Shown here in pieces: positions 45,986 through 55,484 of a DNA stretch of 64,000 nt. Made by a program: the position numbers and the translations under genes. The notes under the pieces are model-generated. The model searched no databases. It had not been told where the DNA came from and worked only from the letters and a program-made list of their open reading frames with translations. Location of the stretch: contig CM048852.1 of NCBI GenBank assembly GCA_026545225.1, positions 13,736,146 through 13,800,145 of the forward strand. The letters run 5' to 3'. Each line of letters begins with the position of its first letter. Within the stretch, counting starts at the first letter, position 1. This DNA comes from Cornus controversa (taxonomy: Eukaryota > Streptophyta > Magnoliopsida > Cornales > Cornaceae).

Positions 45986-47405
45986 TGATGTGGTCGGAAC
46001 TAAATTATATTGTAAGCTTAATTTTGCCCTTTTTATCAAAATATAATTTAACCACTCGCAAGAGCACGAATCTTTGTAGATAAGGTTCTATATAGAGGGT
46101 ATCGATCCCACGAGAACTAGTCGTTAATTGTCATAAAGAAAGATTAATTCTACTTTAATTCTAAAGAAACAGGTTTTTGGTTTTGTGTTTAAAACTATTG
46201 TGTAAATGAAATGACGATAAAATTAAAGAGTAAAGTCGGGAGAGAGAACTAGGGTTGGTTTCCACCACTAGCCATTCACATGTTCATAAGTGTAGCAAGC
46301 ATGGGGTTCATTAATTAAATGCCTAACAATGTCATTAGGCTTGTGACCTCAATGACATATCAAAAGATCAATGTGTGTGCTAACCTATCATAATCCATCT
46401 TCAACAAGCATAGCTCTTCAACCTAACTAACTACCTAATTACCCTACTCTCTACGTAAACACTACATGCATCCAAACTACCTTGTCTTGGCATGGTCTAT
46501 ACAAACTAGCATCACACATTCATTTAAACACCATTATCTAACCATCATTTGCACTTCTTGTGGAATATGCAAATGTTGTGCATTCAAGTGACAAAACCTA
46601 CTCTAAGACAAGAATAAATTCCCAATCAAATGAATATATATAAGAAATGTATTTGTGTACATAATCACTAGGCTAAATAATCAACATTTAATTACAAATC
46701 CCCAAGAGCTACAAAGATGAACAAGTTTACATGGCTAGGGGTTGAAACCAACACCCTAGTAAAAGAGTTAGTTGCTCATGGTTGCCTTGCACCCTTCCAT
46801 TGATGAAGAGAATGAAGCTTCTTGGTCTGGTTCAGCTTTTCTCTTCCTCTCCCGAAGGTCTCTCTCTTCTTCTTCTGATGTGTATGTTGAGACTCATGAG
46901 ATATGTGGCTTTTGGTGCTTTTTGTATGCTTTTTGGCTCCTTTGGGCCCACCATATATATATATATATCATTATATATATCTCTTGTATCAAGAAGGCCC
47001 CCAAAAGTCTTGTTCAAGTCAGACAATCCCCCTAAGTCGTGCAAAAAGGGGGATTTTGTTGCAAGTGGGAGAGCAGGTGAGCAAGTGGCCAAGTGGGCTC
47101 TGCAGCATTTTGATTGATCGAAATTGCATTTCGATTGATCGAGATTTCAATCAATGGAAATGAGATTTTGATCAATCGAAATCTCGATTGATCGAAATCC
47201 ACATCTCGATTGATCGAAATGCCTTGGCAACATTTTCTGATTTCATCTCTTGACTGCAGAAAGCTTCCAACTTTGCTCCATTTACTCCAATACCTGCAAT
47301 ACATCAAAAACACAAAAATATCGTAAACATATCTCGGTAAACGCAAAAACGGAACTAACATATGCAATAAAGAGGGTTCAAATGCATAGAATTGAACACT
47401 TATCA
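45986..47405 (-). repeat. Athila 3' LTR
   Basis: A 1420-bp LTR, the same length as the right copy. It contains the palindrome array at 47107-47220 and a (TA)n TATA region at ~46954-46981. Reading frames inside it are duplicated in the other LTR and are not genes. Confidence 0.96.
47107..47220 (-). promoter_or_regulatory. TCGAT-YR-ATCGA palindrome array, 3' LTR
   Basis: Six copies of the ~18-bp dyad ATTTCGATTGATCGAAAT and its variants, as in the right LTR. Five of the nine differences between the two LTRs fall inside this ~115-bp block, and four of those are CpG/TpG-type changes. Confidence 0.85.
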
Positions 47406-47420
47406 CACCCCCAAACTTAC
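47406..47420 (-). promoter_or_regulatory. Athila polypurine tract at the 3' LTR
   Basis: GTAAGTTTGGGGGTG on the minus strand lies directly against the 3' LTR. A near-identical second copy lies at 48477-48491. Confidence 0.85.
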
Positions 47421-49210
47421 ATATTGCTAGTCCCTTAGCAATACAATATTACAAAAATGAAATCAACTATCTTATACAAAAGTTTAATCATGCTCAGTCA
47501 TCAACTAGATAAAGGGCGCTCATCCATTCATTTCACAATTGGCAAATGCAACAAGTATTACAGAACTATGTGGTCATTAGCAAAAATGGACTTTCACAAG
47601 CTATAAATGAACGACAGTCCCCACATACTGGCCAGCCCGAACAACTATAACAATTCCAACCCCAAAATCCTCTTTGAAAAGTGAACATGCATTCTAACGT
47701 GCGGCTTTTGTCATATTTGGAGAAGAAAACGAACAAATCTGTTTTTAAGAGAAAAACTCATTGAAAATGTTCAACCCGGCTGTTTCATTATCACAAAACA
47801 TTCATGATTGCTCATGTGCGGATGACCGTGCAATGCTTAGCTCTTTTTGCTTTCTTGTAACCCCATGTAACGGCATTGGGCCAATGACTCCCAAACCAAT
47901 TGGTTTTAGGGCATTAGGCGAAGAAGCACCCCTCGGACTTAATAACCGAGCTTACAAGGCGATGAGCGTAAGCAAGCCATCCGCTTATTACTGCTCAACC
48001 TTACACACTTTTACACGAATATTTCTTGCTTTGAGGCATAGAAATCCGGTTTATTTAGTGAGAAGGCTTATTGCATATTTTTTTTTTTTACAACAACCGG
48101 AAGAACTTATTCTCTAAGCTGTTCAGATAAAAACAGAAATTTCAAAAATTCTCCCTCAGACTTATACCCCACAATTTAAAATGCATGTGTGCGAATTTGT
48201 GCGGTTAAGGACAAATTTAGGGCAAGAACTGTACGTGCTCGAGTTTGGACAATAATGTAGACCGTTCTAGCTTACTATCAAGCTTGCAAAAGCGCGGGTA
48301 TTTACAATGTTAAAGTTCTTAACTACCTGCTGCATTTACCTCGGACATTATCTTCCTTTAAAAACCAAGACATCATAGCAAGCATGCAAAAATATCACAG
48401 AAAAAAAACTGCTCTACAATGACACTCAATATAATGACTGAACATTGCATGCATATGCAAGTGGTATAGCATACCGCACCCCCAAACTTATATGCAACAT
48501 TATCCTCAATGCTTGGACAAGAAGAGCAAGGAAAGAAGTTACCAGGATGGCAGAATGCGAGAAAAATGGAATTCCACAGCAGCGGTCATCCTGTAAATAA
48601 GAAAAATCTGCACAGAATACCAACTGGATACCACGAGCATTACGAGGAACAAAAAATAGATAAATAGAACATAATGAAATACTTATGCACAAACAGACAA
48701 TGCCAATATCACTGTAAATCTAATGGTCTGAACTGGTGTTTCCCGATTGTCTAAGAGGTCTATGCGATAAGATATTGACTATCCAGGCGCGCTAACGTAT
48801 AGCACGCAAAGGGGCTGCCTTTCTTTATTACCGCCATACTGTGTTGAAGCAATCTCAACAGTATTGGGAATTAAAACCAGGCAGTAATAAACGGAAATCA
48901 TCAACTGAATCGCATATAACAATTAGACAAGTGGTACTACATACATAGTCAAAGTATAGAGAACAGATAAATTGACGGAAAGCAAAATAAAGACAGTAAA
49001 GATAACACATGGCATAAAAGAAAATAAACAAAAAAGGGTATTCCATATAAGTGAGAATGAGTTTTAGTACAAAGTGTACCTGCAGGTGGAATACTCAAAA
49101 AGAAACTAAACATGGCCAACATTGCCTATAAAAAAAAAAAATAAATAAAAAGAAAGAAAGAAAGAAAGAAAAATACAGAAAATAAAGCAGAAAAGATGAA
49201 TACAGTGCAG
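47421..49210 (-). other. Athila 3' internal non-coding region
   Basis: About 1.8 kb between the extra ORF stop and the polypurine tract, without credible coding sequence on either strand. It contains the second polypurine-like tract at 48477-48491 and A-rich GAAA repeats near 49130-49190. Confidence 0.65.
48477..48491 (-). promoter_or_regulatory. Second, internal polypurine tract
   Basis: ATAAGTTTGGGGGTG on the minus strand shares 14 of 15 bases with the tract at the 3' LTR, 1.07 kb upstream of it. It may be a second plus-strand priming site or a relic of an older LTR border. Confidence 0.6.
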
Positions 49211-50434
49211 CTACTCGAGGGCGGGTGGTGGTGGTGGTGGGTCGGTGGGAGCAGAAGTGGAGGTGGAGGCTCGACCTGCGAACAGGAACTGCAGATCCTG
49301 CCGGAAGGCTCGGAACTCGTCTAAGATCGCTCTCTGGCCCTGTACCAGAGAAGAAATGTCCGTCTGAATACCTGCCAGCTGACTCTGCGTCACCTGGACG
49401 TGCTCGTCAAAACCCTGCTGGAGCCGCTCTACGTCAGCTGCCAGGCAGGAATAGCCTGTCGCTAAGATATCATGCCGCTCTGCAGCGACATCCATCTCCT
49501 CCTCCCCCATCTCCCCGTCCTCTGTCTCAGCCCCTGCTGGCTCTCCCTCATCCATCTCCACCGGGGCATCCATATCTACATCGTCTGGTGGATCACCCTG
49601 ATGGTCCTGTCGCTCTAAGTGTCGCCTCACCCGATCCCACTGAGTATATGTGAAACGGGTGGGCGGTGCCAACTGAATGTCAGTCCGACTGACCGGTATA
49701 CTGGCACTGCTGAGAAAAGCAGCGATCAGGAATGGAAAGGGAAGACGCCAACTCGCTGCTCTCCTCTTCCTCTTGTTGACGAGGCCATCCCAAACTTTGT
49801 GCATCTGCCCCCAGATAAGCGATGGGACAGAAAACCAAGCGCCCGTATGGAAAGCATAGAGGCAACTGAGGAGGTCACCCCTGCGCTCGGCCACGTGCTG
49901 CAACGGACACGCGTTCTTGAGGAGAACGGTGTCCAGGAACCAATATCTGCTCGGGCACATTGACTTGGACGTGCAGTTGTGGTTGGGCGTGGTAAATGCC
50001 CCGCCACACATGTCCATCACTATCGAGAAGAGCGTGGTATCTGCTGGGAGCGCGGCACTATAGAGTGGCTGACCGTCCGGGCCAACCATGTCCGGCGGCT
50101 GCTGGTGAGGAATGCCGAGCATATGAGCAATCCGGCTCGGCGTAATCGTGATCGTGACAGTGGCCACGGTAGTCTCGAGTGTATCTGGCACTGTGCAGGA
50201 GTAGGTCATGTGCTCGTAAAAGACCTGCACTAGGCGCTCGTGTGCCATGTCGGTGGGAGGCACACATAGCCGGTCGAGGCGACGCCTCCTGAGCTCGGCA
50301 ACCGTCCACTCGGTGTCGGGACGCCTCTCGAACTCGGCTAAGTCGAAAACCTGCTCCGGGTGGAACTTCCGAGACCGGAAGGCTCGCCCGGGCACGTCAC
50401 GAGCAGCACCGGCGGCGTTTTTCACTCTCGCCAT
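49211..50434 (-). CDS. Extra ORF of the Athila element: putative plant transposon protein
   Basis: An intact frame of 407 residues from MARVKNAAGAARD; the longer frame from 50464 would start before the predicted splice acceptor at 50449. It is clearly GC-richer than its surroundings. The core has RSRKFHPEQVFDLAEFERRP, RLVQVFYEHMTYSC, TVTITITPSRIAHMLGIPHQ, then SRYWFLDTVLLKNACPLQHV, RRGDLLSCLYAFHTG and PFPFLIAAFLSSASIPVS. An acidic stretch (~residues 285-325), a coiled-coil-like region (AADVERLQQGFDEHVQVTQS) and a proline tail follow. The layout parallels the Copia extra ORF: an 'FYxx' block, an '...I.xxLG(V/I)P' block, and a final xxLQQGFD or xFIQQGFD helix. The function of this plant-only domain is unknown. 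Its intactness while pol is broken suggests recent selection, or chance. Confidence 0.85.
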   Translation of the reverse strand: MARVKNAAGAARDVPGRAFRSRKFHPEQVFDLAEFERRPDTEWTVAELRRRRLDRLCVPPTDMAHERLVQVFYEHMTYSCTVPDTLETTVATVTITITPSRIAHMLGIPHQQPPDMVGPDGQPLYSAALPADTTLFSIVMDMCGGAFTTPNHNCTSKSMCPSRYWFLDTVLLKNACPLQHVAERRGDLLSCLYAFHTGAWFSVPSLIWGQMHKVWDGLVNKRKRRAASWRLPFPFLIAAFLSSASIPVSRTDIQLAPPTRFTYTQWDRVRRHLERQDHQGDPPDDVDMDAPVEMDEGEPAGAETEDGEMGEEEMDVAAERHDILATGYSCLAADVERLQQGFDEHVQVTQSQLAGIQTDISSLVQGQRAILDEFRAFRQDLQFLFAGRASTSTSAPTDPPPPPPALE

Positions 50435-50448
50435 CGCCTCTGAACAGT

Positions 50449-50834
50449 CTGCACTGGATTCCAAAAGGTACGTAAATAAAAGATGAATAAGAAGAAAGTT
50501 AAACTACTACTAGACTAAAAGAATAAAAATAAAAATGAAGTCCTAGTCCAAGGTACTGACAAAAATGCAAAAAGATGCACTCGAAGAGGCAATGTGAACG
50601 GGCGCAACCGAAATGAAGGTGCCGCGGTTATACACCATACACTAAGCGTTTGAAATGAAGAAAATGCCAAATCCCACTCCTGCTTCAATTCCTACCCCCC
50701 GAAACCCACAAAAACTCGATTCAGACATCGCAATCGCAACCATCCACCCCAACATGATCTAACTATGTTTATTCCGCTGTAAAACTATCAAAAATGGCGA
50801 GAGAATAAACAAAAAGTAGCCATGCATCACTTAC
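50449..50834 (-). other. Predicted 5'-UTR intron of the Athila extra ORF
   Basis: On the minus strand a strong donor, ATGAG|GTAAGTGATG, lies at 50835/50834. An acceptor, CCAGTGCAG|ACTG, preceded by a pyrimidine-rich stretch, lies at 50449/50448, fourteen bases before ATGGCG. Splicing would remove 386 nt and several upstream ATGs. Confidence 0.6.
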
Positions 50835-51475
50835 CTCATGAGGAAGAAGATGAACGGCTCAACCGAAGAAAACTCCACGCGCAGCCGCGAAGAGAAGATC
50901 GCGCAGATGCTAGCGGCGGATCGGACTGCGTCGGATGGCGGCGGATGATCGAGAATGGAAGATCGAGTGCTCGGGAGTGCTTGGAGAAGGCTTGGATCGC
51001 ACAGAGGGAGAGAAGAAGTCGGATGGTCTTTTAAAATGGGAGGGAAGCCCAACGGTTTAAATAGATTTTTGGCTCACGTGCAGGCTCCGCGTGCCTTTCG
51101 ATTGATCGAAATGTGCATTTCGATCAATCGAAATTTCGATTGATCGAAATCTTGCTTCGATCAATCGAAACTAACTTCGATGGATCGAGATTGTCTCTTC
51201 GATCAATCGAACATTCCTTCTCTAAATCACATTTTTACTTCGATCAATCGAACATTTAATTGATGCAATCGAACTTTTATTTCGATCAATCGAAATTCCA
51301 TTTCGATCAATCGAAAGTTTCGATCGATCGAAGACCTATCGAAGTGCAATCGAAGAATACCACCTCTCGGGACTTTGGACTTGGCAAATCTCTGCAATTT
51401 TTCGATCAATCGAAACCAAAATTTCGATCAATCGAAATTTTCGATTGATCAAAATCTTGGTTTCGATCAATCGAA
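50835..51475 (-). promoter_or_regulatory. Internal promoter of the Athila extra ORF with palindrome array
   Basis: Reading 5' to 3' on the minus strand, a block of 14 dyads of the form TTCGAT-(CA/TG)-ATCGAA (plus strand starts 51097, 51119, 51135, 51156, 51176, 51198, 51239, 51281, 51302, 51319, 51401, 51423, 51440 and 51462) is followed by a TATA-like CTATTTAAA (51056-51064). A CT-rich, GC-rich leader and the splice donor at 50834 come next. Spacings are 20-22 or 16-17 bp, or near multiples of ~21 (41, 42, 82). The same dyad is found in U3 of this element's LTRs. Confidence 0.75.
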
Positions 51476-51646
51476 ATGCTCAAAAATAGTCAGTTTAAAA
51501 TATGCTTCAGGGACTTGGATATTGGGGAATTAGATACTACATTACTTAGATACAAACCCACTTTGGATTAAAGGGACACCATGGAAGCTTGATAGCAACC
51601 ATGGTTTCGCCACCTTACACGTCTATGGCGCGACGTCCGAGCCGGC

Positions 51647-54373
51647 TCACGAGTCAAAATACACGGGATCCGTCAAAGTGACGATATCCACGTATTCGGT
51701 GGTGACTTGGTCATCCACGCACACTTTTAAGCGCTGCTCGTTTACTTTGAATATCGAACCATCTTTCAAGTCCTTCAATTCCACCGCTCCGTGGGGCACG
51801 ACGGAATTAACCAAAAATGGACCATCCCAACGGGAGCGAAGTTTTCCGGGAAACAAATGGAGGCGTGAGTTGTACAACCAAACTTTTTGGCCCGGCAAAA
51901 ATGTTTTGACTCGAATATTACGATCGTGAAAGGCCTTGGACCTTGCCTTATAGATTTTTGCATTCTCATAAGCGTCATGTCGCAATTCTTCCAATTCATT
52001 TAATTGAAGCTTTCGATTAGAACCGGCCTTTTTCATGTCAAAATTGAAGGTCTTGGTGGCCCACATAGCTTTATGCTCCAATTCAACCGGAAGATGGCAC
52101 GCCTTGCCATAAACTAACCGATAAGGTGACATTCCAATGGGAGTTTTATATGCGGTTCGGTATGCCCATAATGCGTCGTTTAGTCGCAATGACCAATCCT
52201 TCCGGTCAGGCCGAACAGTTTTCTGAAGAATATTCTTAATCTCCCTATTGGATACTTCTACTTGGCCACTAGTTTGAGGATGGTAGGGGGTGGCTACTTT
52301 GTGTGTGACGGAGTATTTGAGAAGCAAGGTTCGAAGGAACCGGTTAGAGAAATGCTTACCTCCGTCACTGATGATGGCCCGAGGCGTACCAAACCGGCTA
52401 AAAATGTTAGCTTGTATGAATTTAACCACGACTGCGTGATCGTTGGTTTTGGTAGCAACGGCCTCTATCCACTTAGATACGTAGTCCACCGCCACAAGTA
52501 TGTACTCATGACCAGTAGAGGGTGGAAATGGTCCCATGAAGTCAATGCCCCACACATCAAATATTTCAATGACAAGAATAGGGTTAAGAGGCATCATGTC
52601 CTTCCGAGACATCGCGCCGAGGCGCTGACATCGCTCACAAGAGCGGCAGAATGAATATGCATCCCGATGAAGTGTCGGCCAGAAAAATCCGCATTGAAGA
52701 ATTTTTTCTGCGGTTTTCTTAGCACTAAAGTGTCCCCCACAAGCGAGTGTATGACAAAATTTAAGAATGCTTTGGAATTCACTGTTGGGTACACACTTAC
52801 GAATTATTTGATCGGGGCAGTATTTGAACAATTGAGGATCGTCCCAATAATATGATCGTGATTGGGAGAGAAAACGATCCTTCTCTTGTTTGGTCCAAGA
52901 AGATGGTATTTTACCGGTTGCCAAATAATTAACCACATCCGCATACCAAGGGATACTCTCTTGTGAGATGACAAAGAGTTGTTCATCCGGGAAGGATTCA
53001 CAAACTGGAATGGAATTATGGAGGGATTCAACAAGGATTCTAGAAAGGTGGTCAGCTACCACATTTTCAGTTCCCTTTTTGTCTCTAATCTCAAAATTGA
53101 ACTCTTGCAACAAGAGTATCCATCGGATCAACCTAGGCTTAGTGTCCTTTTTCGCCAAAAGATGCCGGAGGGCAGCATGGTCCGAATAGACAATGACCTT
53201 TGAACCTAATAAATAAGCTCGAAATTTGTCTAATGCAAATACTACCGCAAGCAATTCCTTTTCCGTTGTGGTATAATTGATTTGAGCCTCGGAAAGGGTT
53301 TTACTTGCGTAATAGATGACATGTGGCAGTTTGTCTACTCGTTGCCCCAAGACCGCACCCATGGCATAGTCGGATGCATCACACATAATCTCAAATGGGA
53401 GAGCCCAATTTGGAGGGATTAGAATTGGAGCGGTTGTAAGCATGGCGCGGAGTTTTTTAAAAGCGTCAAGGCACGCTTCATCAAAGGTAAAGCAAGACTC
53501 TTTTTCAAGAAGGCGACACAAGGGCCGAGAAATCTTGCTAAAGTCTTTGATGAAACGGCGATAAAAGCCCGCATGCCCAAGGAATGAACGAATCTCTCTC
53601 ACCGTGGATGGTGGAGGAAGTTTGGAAATGAGCTCAACCTTGGCTTTATCAACCTCTATTCCTCGCTTAGACACAATATGCCCTAGGACAATACCCTCTT
53701 GAACCATAAAGTGACTCTTTTCCCAACTAAGAATTAGGTTGGTTTCTTGACATCTTTTGAGAACACAAGCTAGATTTTGGAGGCATGATTCATATGAAGG
53801 CCCAAAAACGGAAAAATTATCCATGAACACTTCTAAGAATTTTTCCACCATGTCCGAGAAGATAGACATCATACACCGTTGAAAAGTTGCCGGTGCATTG
53901 CACAACCCAAAGGGCATGCGTCTATAAGCAAATGTGCCGAAGGGACATGTAAAGGTGGTTTTCTCTTGGTCCCTCGGGTCTATAGCAACCTGATTATAGC
54001 CGGAATATCCATCCAAAAAGCAATAAAAGCTTTGCCCGGCCAATCTCTCCAATATTTGATCAATGAATGGGAGGGGGAAGTGATCTTTCCGAGTGGCTGA
54101 ATTTAATTTTCTATAATCAATGCACACTCTCCATCCTGTGGTGGTGCGTTGGGGAACTAATTCACCCTTATCATTAGGTTGCACCGTAATACCAGACTTC
54201 TTTGGAACCACTTGAGTGGGACTAACCCACTTGCTATCAGAGATGGGGTATATGATCCCCGCATCTAGTAACTTCACCACCTCCTTCATTACAACGTCCT
54301 TCATGTTTGGATTCAATCGACGTTGTGCCTCCCTTGAGGTCTTTGCATCCTCTTCCAAGTGTATGCGATGCAT
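51647..54373 (-). pseudogene. Athila pol: reverse transcriptase, RNase H, integrase
   Basis: A 908-codon open frame. RT has [20 protein letters not shown] (83-102), [10 protein letters not shown] (119-128), [18 protein letters not shown] and, at 183-186, FMDN in place of the usual FMDD, so one catalytic Asp is Asn (codon 53816-53818). RNase H keeps D332, E371 and D398. Integrase has a His2Cys2 zinc site (H541, H548, C579, C582) and a D611-D670-E706 triad in [18 protein letters not shown] and [10 protein letters not shown]. The frame is offset from the upstream protease frame by a small indel near 54390. RT is therefore probably inactive while integrase and RNase H look intact. Confidence 0.95.
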
Positions 54374-55484
54374 ACAAACAGAAGGGTCCCTTAAGATCTA
54401 CCACACTCCATCCTATTGCTTCTTTGTGCTCTTTGAGCACCTTTATGAGTTCCAATTCTTGAGCATTTGTGAGATTGGAAGCAATAATGACTGGAAGGGT
54501 CTCATTTGCGCCCAAGAAAACATACTTGAGTGTAGCTGGAAGAGGCTTGAGCTCAAGTTGTGGTGGGGAAATTAAAGAAGGAGTTTGGGGAGTTTTGGAC
54601 AAAGGGGGCAAGGGTTCTCTCGGAACTCTCCACTTAGGCAAATCCATGACAGTATTAACATCGAGCATGGAATTGACTTCACATATGGATTGCTCAATGT
54701 CAAAATCGTCATAGTTAAAATGATTTAGGCATGCCTCTAAAGGGTCCGTGGAAAGAATAGAAGGAAGTGCTTCTTGAACAAGGTCGTCCACAACATCGAC
54801 ACAAAAGCACTCACTTTCATCGTCGGGTGTGTGGTGGGAAGCATTGAAGATGTTCAAGCGGACTTTCATATTCCCAAAAGAGATGTCCATCACTCCAGTA
54901 CGGCAATTAACGCAAGCGTTTGCCGTGGCCAAGAATGGACGACCTAGAATGATAGGAATATGATGATTCGGATTTTGGACCGGTTCCGTGTCAAGGACTA
55001 TGAAGTCCACCGGAAAATAGAATTTGTCCACTTGAATGATGACATCCTCAATGATGCCACGTGGTTGCTTCACCGAACGGTCGGCAAGTTACAACACAAC
55101 CGTGGTATGCTTGAGTTCCCCCAAACCTAGTTGTTGGTAAACTGAGAATGGAAGCAAATTGACACTAGCCCCTAGGTCAAGAAGTGCTTTTTCAAAAGAT
55201 TGATTTCCGATGGTGCACGAAATGGTCGGAGCTCCCGGATCTTTGAATTTAGGAGGGGCTTGGTGTTGGAAAATGGAGCTTATGTGCTCAGTTAAGAGGA
55301 CTTTCTTAGGAACATTATTCCTAGATTTGCGCTTTTGAGTGCATAAGTCCTTCAAGAATTTCGCATAAGAGGGAATTTGTCGAATAGCATCAAGGAGAGG
55401 GAGATTGATCTTTACTTGTTTGAAGATCTCCATCATGTCTTGGATTTTCTCTCCTTGCTTCCTGAAATGAGAAGGTTCCTTCAA
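54237..55484 (-). pseudogene. Athila protease region, with stops
   Basis: It starts in the same frame as gag, directly after its stop at 55485. ORF 55089-55484 has KINLPLLDAIRQIPSYAKFL, then the protease active-site block ALLDLGASVNLLPFSVYQQL. A TAA at ~55089 interrupts it, and the same frame resumes with PRGIIEDVIIQVDKFYFPVD, FIVLDTEP and IILGRPFLATANA, the second half of the Athila protease. A linker reaches to [17 protein letters not shown], where the frameshift into RT occurs (~54390). The DLGAS form of the active site is usual for this lineage as I know it. Confidence 0.93.

Noticed and set aside
46772-47163. Overlapping reading frames in the Athila LTR, repeated at 58348-58739
   Set aside because: They are identical in both LTRs, span the TATA region and the palindrome array, and encode nothing recognisable.
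47761-48117. 118-codon plus-strand frame in the Athila 3' internal region
   Set aside because: It is antisense to the element, has no domain, and ends in a T-rich run.
49225-50486. Plus-strand reading frames opposite the Athila extra ORF
   Set aside because: They are shadows of a GC-rich coding region. The minus-strand frame is longer, has a coherent domain layout and has its own splice and promoter signals.
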